A stretch of DNA of 64,000 nucleotides from Galbibacter sp048266365. Its GTDB lineage: Bacteria > Bacteroidota > Bacteroidia > Flavobacteriales > Flavobacteriaceae. The stretch spans positions 310,001 through 374,000 of the forward strand of contig NZ_JBLWZP010000001.1 in the NCBI RefSeq assembly GCF_048266365.1, read 5' to 3'. The translations under genes and the position numbers were made by a program. How positions within the stretch are numbered: the first letter of the stretch is position 1; each line of letters begins with the position of its first letter. Under the pieces are notes generated by a model that ran no database searches, was not told where the DNA came from, and was given only the letters and a program-made list of their open reading frames with translations. Positions 54,445 through 63,028 of this stretch are shown here, piece by piece.

Positions 54445-55701
54445 ATGCAAATAGATAACAACCAATTATTACGATTTACCACAGCCGGTAGTGTGGATGA
54501 TGGCAAGAGTACCCTAATCGGAAGATTGTTGTATGATTCCAAATCAATCTTTGAAGATCAATTGGAAGCTATAGAAAACACAAGTAAACGTAAAGGTCTT
54601 GAAGGTGTTGATTTGGCTTTGTTTACTGATGGGTTGAGGGATGAAAGAGAGCAGGGGATCACCATTGATGTGGCCTATAGATACTTTACCACTCCAAAAC
54701 GCAAATTCATAATCGCCGATACTCCGGGGCATATTGAGTATACCAGAAATATGATTACCGGTGCTTCGACTGCTAATGCCGCTATCATATTAGTTGATGC
54801 ACGTCATGGAGTAATCGAACAGACGAAAAGACACGCCTTTATAGCGTCCTTGCTTCAGATCCCTCATATTATTGTGTGTATTAATAAAATGGACCTTGTG
54901 GATTATAATGAACAGGTCTATAATGATATCATAAAGCAGTTTGAGGGCTTCTCTTCAAAGCTTACCATTAGAGATGTACGTTTTATTCCAATAAGCGCGC
55001 TTAACGGCGATAACGTGGTTAAACGTTCAGAAAATATGGATTGGTACCAAGGAGCACCATTGTTACATACTTTGGAAACGCTTCATATCGGCAGCGACAT
55101 CAATAAGATAGATGGTCGTTTCCCGGTACAAACAGTACTTCGACCACAGTCAGATAAGTATAGAGACTATAGAGGGTACGCGGGTAGAATCTCCAGCGGA
55201 ATATTTAGAAAAGGTGATGAGATCACGGTATTAACCACGGGCTTAACGTCCAAGATAAAATCAATTGACACCTTAGACGGTTCTTTAGAAGAGGCCTATG
55301 CGCCTATGTCTGTGTCAATCACTCTTGAGGATGATATTGATATCAGCCGCGGGGATATGATTGTTAGAACCAAAAACAAACCGGAGTCTTCGCAAGACGT
55401 TGAGGTGATGCTTTGTTGGTTAAACCATGAATCCGCTAAACCGAGAGCTAAGTACTTGGTTCGTCATACCACTAATGAGCAAACAGCTATGATTAAGGAG
55501 GTGATCTATAAAATAGATATCAATAACCTTTCCAAAAGTAGTGAGGACAAAGAACTCAATATGAATGATATCGTTAAGGTAAAACTTAAGACGACTAAGC
55601 CTTTACATTTTGATTCTTATAGAGATAATCGAAATACAGGTAGTCTGGTTCTTATCGATCCGCTTACAAATCAAACGGTAGCTGCGGGAATGATTGTTTA
55701 A
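54445..55701 (+). CDS. cysN: Sulfate adenylyltransferase subunit 1, GTPase (CysN)
   Basis: The 418-residue protein is a translation-factor-type GTPase: P-loop GSVDDGKSTLIGRLLYDS, switch region REQGITIDVAYRYF, DTPGHIEYTRNMITGAS and NKMDLVDY, followed by two beta-barrel domains. It lacks a fused CysC kinase, which is encoded separately two genes upstream. GTP hydrolysis drives APS formation by CysD. No PAPS or sulfite reductase gene is nearby, so the PAPS may serve sulfation as well as assimilation. Confidence 0.96.
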   Translation: MQIDNNQLLRFTTAGSVDDGKSTLIGRLLYDSKSIFEDQLEAIENTSKRKGLEGVDLALFTDGLRDEREQGITIDVAYRYFTTPKRKFIIADTPGHIEYTRNMITGASTANAAIILVDARHGVIEQTKRHAFIASLLQIPHIIVCINKMDLVDYNEQVYNDIIKQFEGFSSKLTIRDVRFIPISALNGDNVVKRSENMDWYQGAPLLHTLETLHIGSDINKIDGRFPVQTVLRPQSDKYRDYRGYAGRISSGIFRKGDEITVLTTGLTSKIKSIDTLDGSLEEAYAPMSVSITLEDDIDISRGDMIVRTKNKPESSQDVEVMLCWLNHESAKPRAKYLVRHTTNEQTAMIKEVIYKIDINNLSKSSEDKELNMNDIVKVKLKTTKPLHFDSYRDNRNTGSLVLIDPLTNQTVAAGMIV

Positions 55702-55727
55702 GACAATAACTTCATATATAAATATAC

Positions 55728-55760
55728 TAAAGTCGGGGCGTTTTGTTTCCGACTTTTTTT
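55728..55760 (+). terminator. Intrinsic terminator after cysN
   Basis: AAAGTCGG pairs with CCGACTTT, running into seven T residues. The loop is about 12 bases. It closes the cysQ-to-cysN operon. Confidence 0.85.
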
Positions 55761-55918
55761 ATGGAGCAATAAGATAGAAAACTCAAGATGTGATACTTTA
55801 AAACTCCCTTTTGAAGGTATATAAACAACCAATTTATTCTCATATGGTCATCATTATCAACTTCCTTTGTTTATAGAAAACACAACACTATTTTATACGG
55901 TTATAATTGGATTCTATC

Positions 55919-55930
55919 ATAACCGGTTAT
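55919..55930. repeat. 12-base palindrome ATAACCGGTTAT
   Basis: A perfect palindrome at the 3' end of locus 3, directly at the stop of the 652-residue gene. A related ACCGGT doublet lies at about 58119-58133 before that gene. Such sites suit a dimeric repressor, but there is no regulator gene nearby to link them to. Confidence 0.35.
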
Positions 55931-57888
55931 TAATTAATTATTGTGCGCTCATCTTTTGAGAAATTTAAAATAAGCTTTTTTTCACCTTTTTCTATTACGA
56001 TGCTTTCTGCATCAAACAATGTTTTGCTATACGGATTTTCGAAGCGGTAATTGTATCTCAATAAAACTTCCTGTGTTTTTACCCTAAGAGGTGAATCCCA
56101 CCCGAATTCCATTTTGCCGACAGACGGTGAAATATAATTGATTTCCAGACCTGAGCCGGAGACCTTGGCTGAGGAAATGTTTTTTTGAAAGTTTTCAAAA
56201 CTACCCCATTGATCCTTACTTCCCATCTCACATATCCAGAAATTAGTATTACCATTTGCCAGAAGATCATTTTCGACCCCTTTGCTATCAATTTTCCAAG
56301 TGGCAGGTTGGAATGAGAAGAGCGCCACATATCCATCGCCTTTCTTTCCAAATACCCAACCATTGCTATCGGTTACCTGATCAAAATGATCTTTAGGAAA
56401 GTAGGCATGACTATACTGGAGGCTTTCATCCTCAGGAATGTTATAAATAACTAAGGCTACATTTTTAAATTGTGCAGCCTTCGGCATTCTTGCATTTCCA
56501 GCCCAATAATTGGGAGTCACATCTAAGCTTTCTGATCCGGGATGATTCGTAAAAACGATAGCCCTACGTCCAAGAGTAGCTTGCCAAATATGTTGTTGAT
56601 ATCCCATCGCACCAGGACGAAAATCAGAAGAGGTACTCAACATATAATCAGGTGTTCGGTAAGTTTCTATATTGGACTCTGACAATGCGAACCTATCCCT
56701 GGTAGCGTTGACAACCTTTCCGTACAATTCCTTCTCACTTTGATATATCTTACTATAATGATCATAATTTTTATAGGGCCAAGTATCATATTTTTCAGAC
56801 ATAGTCTTAGACATTTCCACCACCTCAGGATGAATAAATTCCTGCATACTCCAAAACAAATGGGTATCAAGTTCACTTTCATATGATATGCCATATTTTG
56901 GCGCATCATATACCTCAATACTTACCCTTTGTTTGTTTCGAATGATGGAACTCTGATCCGTGGCAATTTCTTGAATAAGTTGCGGAGTTCTGTAAGTGCT
57001 GCTTGCAAGGCAAGAGGCCCCAATATAATCTTCTTTGGAAAAGGTGCCTATCCCAAAAATTAATTTAAAAATTCCAGAGGTGTTTTCTTTGCCATCAATA
57101 AGTGAAGGCGCGTAAACACGGCCATGAGTTGATCCAAACACTGATTTATAATTATTTAAGGCCATGTCGTACAATAGTAAGTCTAACACAATACCAGCTT
57201 TACGTCTAAGCGACTCATCTTCTGCATAATCGTATAGATTTGTAAGAGCTAAAATATCAATCTCATAATATGAAATCGATAACCATTCACTGAAACCAAA
57301 CCTAAAACGAAACTCCAACCATCTTTCTATTCGCTCTTTAGCATGCTCTATATGATCCAAACCGGTCATGCCATCTCCGAATATCTCATTCTTATAATAC
57401 TGACCGGCTAAGAGTTCTGCTGTATGATAAAGAGCTTGATGATTTTCCGTATGATAACATCTATATCTAGGATCTTTACGAGAATCATCCCACCAGTATT
57501 TAAAATCCACCAAAGTATTTTTTATATTTTTCCGGTCATGCTGCGACAAAACTTCACTTTTTTTATCCATGTAAAGCAGCCGTAAAAGACCATTGGCTGT
57601 AAAATCCACACAGTCTCTTTTACTATCAATAATATCAAGTGAGTTTTGTAGCTGTTCAGGTTCTAATTCTTGCCCCATTTCAAGACGAACAATTTGACTG
57701 AAAATACCCTGCCATCCTGTTTTCACCCCGTTTTTAGCGGTATAATCAAGAAAAAGTTCTTTTCGCTGATCAAAAGTCTTTTTTGGTGTTGACCAATACT
57801 GATCTTCAATTGAAGATTGTTGAGCTTCTACAGAGTTTGGATTACTCATGAATACCATAAGGAACCAAAAAATATAATTTTTAATCAT
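55930..57888 (-). CDS. Unrecognised secreted protein, probable glycan-active enzyme (locus 3)
   Basis: I cannot assign a family with confidence. The 652-residue product has a signal peptide (IFWFLMVFMSNPNSVEAQ). Residues about 60-400 are helical, as in an (alpha/alpha) toroid, with three striking conserved-looking patches: YHTENHQALYHTAELLAG (His146, Glu148, His150), FGFSEWLSISYYEIDILAL (197-215) and FGSTHGRVYAPS (251-262). Residues about 430-650 look like a beta-sandwich. That is the layout of several polysaccharide lyases and glycosidases. It is the last gene of a locus with GH105 and GH97, where a lyase is otherwise missing. A strong hairpin precedes it. Confidence 0.7.
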   Translation of the reverse strand: MIKNYIFWFLMVFMSNPNSVEAQQSSIEDQYWSTPKKTFDQRKELFLDYTAKNGVKTGWQGIFSQIVRLEMGQELEPEQLQNSLDIIDSKRDCVDFTANGLLRLLYMDKKSEVLSQHDRKNIKNTLVDFKYWWDDSRKDPRYRCYHTENHQALYHTAELLAGQYYKNEIFGDGMTGLDHIEHAKERIERWLEFRFRFGFSEWLSISYYEIDILALTNLYDYAEDESLRRKAGIVLDLLLYDMALNNYKSVFGSTHGRVYAPSLIDGKENTSGIFKLIFGIGTFSKEDYIGASCLASSTYRTPQLIQEIATDQSSIIRNKQRVSIEVYDAPKYGISYESELDTHLFWSMQEFIHPEVVEMSKTMSEKYDTWPYKNYDHYSKIYQSEKELYGKVVNATRDRFALSESNIETYRTPDYMLSTSSDFRPGAMGYQQHIWQATLGRRAIVFTNHPGSESLDVTPNYWAGNARMPKAAQFKNVALVIYNIPEDESLQYSHAYFPKDHFDQVTDSNGWVFGKKGDGYVALFSFQPATWKIDSKGVENDLLANGNTNFWICEMGSKDQWGSFENFQKNISSAKVSGSGLEINYISPSVGKMEFGWDSPLRVKTQEVLLRYNYRFENPYSKTLFDAESIVIEKGEKKLILNFSKDERTIIN

Positions 57889-58012
57889 TTCGGCGGTTTT
57901 TATCTGTTACTTCTATTTTCCCATAACAAACGATGCACAAGAAATTTTTACAATGAGAATTGGTTACTCCCGGCTAGATTGTGTATAAACAATAGGGTAG
58001 TAGTGCTTAGGT

Positions 58013-58079
58013 GCCAATTCCAATCCTTTTCCCTGACAGTTAAAGGCTGTTATGGAAAAAGGATATTCTATGGAATTGG
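58013..58079 (-). repeat. Long hairpin between GH97 and the 652-residue gene
   Basis: CCAATTCC (58013 on) pairs with GGAATTGG (ending 58079), ATCCTTTTCC with GGAAAAAGGAT, and ACAG with CTGT around a short loop, with a few unpaired bases on one side. It sits in the 260-base space inside locus 3 on the transcribed strand. It may protect or process the mRNA, or partly terminate transcription; no T-run follows. Confidence 0.6.
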
Positions 58080-58151
58080 TCGCTACCTTATCTTGTTATT
58101 GAATTTGTAATAAACTCACCGGTATTACCGGTAATTACAATTTTTGTAGCC

Positions 58152-60137
58152 TTATTTACTTTTATTAATTACCGCTGCAAAGCCACCGTTCCTAACCATC
58201 TTAATAGTAATGGTGCTACTGTGGTTTACCTTGGATTCTGTTTTTTTATAATCCATAGCCTGTCTCTGAGCATTTACACCGTCCTGAAAAGAAGTCATTG
58301 TATACGATTGGTTACCTTCTAAAAAATCAAGATCAATTTCAAAAACACGTTCTTTCTCTTTATTATTAGTCATCCCACCAATAAACCATTGATCTCCTTT
58401 ACGTTTGGCAACGATGGCATATTGACCCACTTTAGCTTCTAAAGCACGAGTTTCATCCCAAGTGGTTGGAACTTGCGTTATAAAATCAGCACATTCTCGT
58501 TCTCGATAATAATTCGAAGGACTGTCCGCTAACATTTGAAGGCCACTTTCAAAAATCACAAAAAGAGCCATCTGATAGGCTCGTGTGCCCACTCCGGCTG
58601 AATTAGGTCGTTGACTATGATAAAGTTCCGGTTGCATACTTACCATAGCACCGGGAGTATAGTCCATAACCCCGACCGCATTTCTTATAAAAGGTAAGTA
58701 GGTGCTATTATCCGGTTGTGCTCTTCCCATTTGCTCCATTCCCAGCACGCCTTCATAAGAAAGTACATTAGGGTACGCTCTCTCCAAGCCTGCCGGTTTA
58801 AAAGACCCGTGAAAATCAACGAACAATTCATTTTTTGCAGCCTCCTTAGCCACTCTTTCGTAAAAGTTTACCATCCATTGATCACTACGATCCATAAAGT
58901 CAATTTTTATCCCTGCGATACCCCAATCTTTAAAGGTTTTGAAAAGTTCGAAATTATGTTCAACTGTTAGCCATGTTAACCATAGCACAATCTCAACATT
59001 TCTTTCTTTACCATAAGCTATGAGCTCGAATAAGTCTATATCCGGATTAGGCGTATAAGGATCCTTGGTGCTTTTAGCCCAACCTTCATCCATAATGATG
59101 TAGGGAATCCCAAACTCTGAAGCAAAATCGATATAGTACTTATAGGTTTCTTCATTAAATCCTGACACAAAATCAACATTGTAAGCCGATGCTCCGTTCC
59201 ACCATTCCCAACTCACTTGCCCCGGTTTTATCCATGAAGGATCTTTAATTTTATTGGGAGGAGAGAGTTTAAAGGTCATGGTGTTTTCCAACAACTCAGT
59301 ATCGTGTTTGGAAATCACAAAATACCGCCATGGAAAACTTCGCTTACCCGATGTTTTAGCAATATAATTCGCTCTTTTTAAGATGTTCATGCTTCTGTCT
59401 CCTTGATCTTCATATTCCAAAGGCGTTTTTGGGAATACAGCTGTCAATCCGTTATTCTGTGTCCCTTTTAAAAACATTGCAGGATAGTCAAAAAGAGAAG
59501 CTTCCGACATTAGAATCTTATATTGTTTTTTAGTATCAATGAGTACAGGGAGAGTGAACATTTTATCTTTGGAATTAAAATTCTCCGATTCCAAATGAGT
59601 ATAAGGCTGTTCATATGAGGTTTTAAAAGAAGATGTTTGCTGTAGGTGTAATACATAGTTTGATGGGAAATCGATAGCGAAATTTTCATTGATCACTTCT
59701 ATTTCACCTGATCGATTTGTAATAAATCTATAAGCAAAGCCATCATTAAAAGCTCTGAATTCTACACTGAATTTTCCTTTAAACTTTAGGGTTAAACTAT
59801 TATAATGATCTTTAACCGTGGCGTACTTTAAGGGTACTACGGGGTTAAATTCTTCATCGACCGTGTTGGTTTTCTTGGATATAAGTTTTGGATTTATACC
59901 CAACACTTCATTTTTTAAAACCATACTTATTCCATTCGCCTGTAATAATTCTTCATTAGCATAAGCGATGGAATAGTAAATCTTATCACTTAGATTTACA
60001 GAAATCTTTAACTCCTTATTAGGCGAACGAAGTTCTAACTGCTGTGCATCAACCGAACTTATTCCAAAAAAAGTCAGGATTGCTATAAGGGCAACAGTAC
60101 ATTGTTGCGAACTCATGGTTATATTTTTCATCATCAT
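58152..60137 (-). CDS. GH97 glycosidase, probable retaining alpha-galactosidase type
   Basis: I start at 60137, where TAATG couples this gene to the GH105 stop; upstream codons lie inside GH105. The 661-residue protein has a signal peptide (VALIAILTFFGISSVDAQ), an N-terminal beta-sandwich, a TIM barrel and a C-terminal sheet, as in GH97. Barrel motifs are WEWWNGASAYNVDFVSG, IIMDEGWAKS, GIAGIKIDFMDRSDQ (Asp413 at the place of the nucleophile in retaining members) and PNVLSYEGVLGMEQ. The Asp favours the retaining, alpha-galactosidase-like branch over SusB-like inverting glucosidases; this is from remembered family data. Confidence 0.9.
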   Translation of the reverse strand: MMMKNITMSSQQCTVALIAILTFFGISSVDAQQLELRSPNKELKISVNLSDKIYYSIAYANEELLQANGISMVLKNEVLGINPKLISKKTNTVDEEFNPVVPLKYATVKDHYNSLTLKFKGKFSVEFRAFNDGFAYRFITNRSGEIEVINENFAIDFPSNYVLHLQQTSSFKTSYEQPYTHLESENFNSKDKMFTLPVLIDTKKQYKILMSEASLFDYPAMFLKGTQNNGLTAVFPKTPLEYEDQGDRSMNILKRANYIAKTSGKRSFPWRYFVISKHDTELLENTMTFKLSPPNKIKDPSWIKPGQVSWEWWNGASAYNVDFVSGFNEETYKYYIDFASEFGIPYIIMDEGWAKSTKDPYTPNPDIDLFELIAYGKERNVEIVLWLTWLTVEHNFELFKTFKDWGIAGIKIDFMDRSDQWMVNFYERVAKEAAKNELFVDFHGSFKPAGLERAYPNVLSYEGVLGMEQMGRAQPDNSTYLPFIRNAVGVMDYTPGAMVSMQPELYHSQRPNSAGVGTRAYQMALFVIFESGLQMLADSPSNYYRERECADFITQVPTTWDETRALEAKVGQYAIVAKRKGDQWFIGGMTNNKEKERVFEIDLDFLEGNQSYTMTSFQDGVNAQRQAMDYKKTESKVNHSSTITIKMVRNGGFAAVINKSK

Positions 60138-61285
60138 TAAATGCTTTTTTCTTCCAATAGGGCTGCTGCACACCATAACATTGGTGCTTGACCATGTAGA
60201 TCCCCGGTTATTTGCTTTCTATTTAAGTAGTACTCTTTGGTATCACCGGTATTTGTGCCTTGCGAAACATTCTGAATATTCCCGTTTTTATCCATATAAC
60301 TCACAAGTTGGTTCCATGCCTTTTTAACCACCGGTTCATATTCAGCTGCTGAAAGCCATTGTCGTTTTACTCCCGTTATCATGGCGTAAGTAAACATCGC
60401 AGACCCGGAAGTCTCTGTCCAAGCATTTTTGTCATCAACTAATTGATTCCATAAACCCTCTTGGTTACGCAGCCCTTTTAGGGTGTCCATCATTTTTTTA
60501 TAGGCTTTTAATATGCGTGTAAAATTAGGATTATCTTCCGGTAAATATTTTAGTAACTCGGCCATACCTGCAGCCATCCAACCGTTACCACGGCACCAAT
60601 AAAATGGAGAAGTGTCAGCATGATAAAACAAACCGTTTGGTTGCTGTATGGCATCTAGATAAACATTCATTTCATTGGCTGCTCTTTCAATATAACTTAT
60701 ATCACCGGAGGCCAAGAATGCCTGACTTTGAATAGCTGATATCATAAACATATCATCAATCCAAAAACGAGTTTGCCATGAAAGGCCTTTATCAAGATAC
60801 TCTTTATACTTCTCTTTATTCTTTGTCGCTTTGGAAGGAAGTTGCCACTGCCGATCTGCAAAATCGATCCCTATGTAATAATAAGGCTCAATTTGTGTTT
60901 GAAGATACAATTGAAGGGGTACAACTCCGAAAACTGTATGATCTACATGATCAGGTTTTTGCATGAGCTCCTTATTGCTGCCCAGCAATGGTAAAAATCG
61001 ATTTTCCAGTTTCTTAAGCAGTTTTTTATTGTCTGTTACATCTGCAAATTTTAATGCTCCAAACCATGTACAAACCTCAGGATAGGTAACCTCTGAAGGT
61101 GCAGTTGTGATGCCGTCAAAATTTCTAAACGGCTCCGATATATACTTCTGCGCCAGTATATTTCCAATGGTTTCAGGGTCACTTTTTGCTGGAAATTTGG
61201 TAAAAACGTCTTCTTGGGCAGATGCCAAGAAAACGTTTCCCGTAAAAAATGCGATGGTTATAAAAATATATTGTTTAATTCTCAT
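60137..61285 (-). CDS. GH105/GH88-type unsaturated glucuronyl/galacturonyl hydrolase
   Basis: The 382-residue protein has a signal peptide (IFITIAFFTGNVFLASAQ) and an (alpha/alpha)6 barrel with the family motifs: TWFGALKFADVT, the catalytic Asp pair in FWIDDMFMISAIQSQAF (Asp177-Asp178), YWCRGNGWMAAGMAELL and ETSGSAMFTYAMITGVKR. It hydrolyses the 4,5-unsaturated uronic acid left by polysaccharide lyases, such as on rhamnogalacturonan or ulvan oligosaccharides. Its presence implies a lyase for the same glycan, yet no known lyase family is recognised in this locus. It overlaps the GH97 start by one base. Confidence 0.9.
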   Translation of the reverse strand: MRIKQYIFITIAFFTGNVFLASAQEDVFTKFPAKSDPETIGNILAQKYISEPFRNFDGITTAPSEVTYPEVCTWFGALKFADVTDNKKLLKKLENRFLPLLGSNKELMQKPDHVDHTVFGVVPLQLYLQTQIEPYYYIGIDFADRQWQLPSKATKNKEKYKEYLDKGLSWQTRFWIDDMFMISAIQSQAFLASGDISYIERAANEMNVYLDAIQQPNGLFYHADTSPFYWCRGNGWMAAGMAELLKYLPEDNPNFTRILKAYKKMMDTLKGLRNQEGLWNQLVDDKNAWTETSGSAMFTYAMITGVKRQWLSAAEYEPVVKKAWNQLVSYMDKNGNIQNVSQGTNTGDTKEYYLNRKQITGDLHGQAPMLWCAAALLEEKSI

Positions 61286-61343
61286 GGTATTATTTTTCGC
61301 TAAAAACCTAGTTCCACTAGATTCAATCTTTGATTTATTTTGA

Positions 61344-63017
61344 TTACCAACCTTGGTTTTGTGGATATGGCGTACCGGTGATTACGCGGTTGATTTGCTC
61401 TTGCGGTACAGGGCGAAGTACATGGAAATCCTGTATATTGTTTGCGGCTTCAGTACCACCATACAGACGTACTCTTTCCAATAAGGTTTTTGTCCTTACC
61501 AGATCAAGCCACCGCATATTTTCCCCGGCAAGTTCTCTGGCTCTTTCATCCAATATAAAATCCAAGGTGACATTGGATGCGTCGATTTTCATTTGTTCTT
61601 CTTTTCCTTGGGCTGCTGCGCGCTGTCTTATAACATTTATATATGTCGCTGCCTCATCAAGTCTTCCAATGTTTAAAGCAGCTTCGGCCGCAATCAAATA
61701 GGTCTCCGCAAAACGAAATATTATAATAGGCCGATGCGAATTTTCATTAGGAGTTAATCGATTAGGATCTAAGAATTTAGTCATTGTAGGATAAATCAAA
61801 TTCGTGTAAAACCTAGGAGTATAGGTATAATAGTTCTTTGCCAATATCTCCGATTTTGAAAGTTCATATCCCGGAAGATACATCGCAGTATCTCCTTGTT
61901 TCACATTCACTGTAACTTCAAAAGTCTCTGTTTCATTCTCTAAAGTATATGTTGCCTCTAAATCAGCTGGTGCATACCATACGGATTGAAAACTATTATA
62001 ATATCGCGTATCGTTCACCTTGTCCGCAAACACAGTGTTATAAAGCCAATCAGTTCCTCTATACCATACAAAAGGTCTTCCATCTGCAATAGTTCTTTCA
62101 CCTAACTGCAGTTGGTAATTAGTAACAAACAAATGGTTTAAAGGATGACCCCCGCCATAGGTTTTGTCTGCAGAATACTGTACATTCAATAATACTTCTT
62201 GATTGTTTTCATTCTGAGCTTCGAAAACTTTTCCAAAATCATCCAAAAGACCAATTCCCATTGAGCCTGCTTGATTTATAAGTTCAGAAGAAAGCTCTAG
62301 TGCTTGATCAAAATCAGTGCTTTCAGAGACATCAGAATATCCTCTGGTAAGGTATACCTTAGCCAGTAAATGTTTAGCAGCAGCAACGGTAGCACGACCG
62401 GCTTGGATATTGCTTAGTTGAGGGCTAAGAGCCAGCTCTGGCATTGCCTGTTGTAAATCATCTATAATAAGCTCATATACTGCAGATTTATCCTCTCTGG
62501 TCGCGGAAGTCGTTGGGCTATTATTGTAATGTATATTTAAAGTAACGTCCCCATAAAACTGAACTAATTTGAAATAATAAAACGCTCTCAGAAATTTTGC
62601 CTCAGCAAGTAATTGCTGCTTTACACCAGGATCAATATCCGTTATTTCTGATCCAAAATCGATTAAACCATTGCAGGTGTTAATAAAGGTATAGGCGTTA
62701 TTCCAAAGGACTCTCGAGAATTCATTCTCCGAAGTATAGTTACTACTGTAGAATGCCACTTCTCGCGGACGACTCCCATTGGAAATTTGAAATTCATCAG
62801 TCCCGGGAATTGTAAAAGCTTCAATTCCTTCCTCCGGTCCGTAGAACGTTCTTAAACCTGCATATGCAGCATTCAAGCCTTTCTCCAATCCTTCAGGAGA
62901 GTTAAAAAATTCAGGTGTTAGATTCGAATGATTTTCTTCTACTAATTCATGCTCACAAGATGTAAAAACCAAAATCAGTAACAGGCTAAATAAAGCCTTA
63001 GGTATATTATTTTTCAT
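61344..63017 (-). CDS. SusD-like lipoprotein (locus 3)
   Basis: The 557-residue product has a lipobox (LILVFTSCEHEL), FFNSPEGLEKGLNAAYAGLR, the helical element AEAKFLRAFYYFKLVQFYG, IFRFAETYLIAAEAALNIG and a SusD C-terminal part (ILDERARELAGENMRWLDLVR) ending in NPYPQNQGW-like PYPQNQGW. It pairs with the SusC encoded 11 bases upstream and precedes the GH105 gene by 58 bases. Confidence 0.95.
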   Translation of the reverse strand: MKNNIPKALFSLLLILVFTSCEHELVEENHSNLTPEFFNSPEGLEKGLNAAYAGLRTFYGPEEGIEAFTIPGTDEFQISNGSRPREVAFYSSNYTSENEFSRVLWNNAYTFINTCNGLIDFGSEITDIDPGVKQQLLAEAKFLRAFYYFKLVQFYGDVTLNIHYNNSPTTSATREDKSAVYELIIDDLQQAMPELALSPQLSNIQAGRATVAAAKHLLAKVYLTRGYSDVSESTDFDQALELSSELINQAGSMGIGLLDDFGKVFEAQNENNQEVLLNVQYSADKTYGGGHPLNHLFVTNYQLQLGERTIADGRPFVWYRGTDWLYNTVFADKVNDTRYYNSFQSVWYAPADLEATYTLENETETFEVTVNVKQGDTAMYLPGYELSKSEILAKNYYTYTPRFYTNLIYPTMTKFLDPNRLTPNENSHRPIIIFRFAETYLIAAEAALNIGRLDEAATYINVIRQRAAAQGKEEQMKIDASNVTLDFILDERARELAGENMRWLDLVRTKTLLERVRLYGGTEAANNIQDFHVLRPVPQEQINRVITGTPYPQNQGW

Positions 63018-63028
63018 AATCGTAAATT

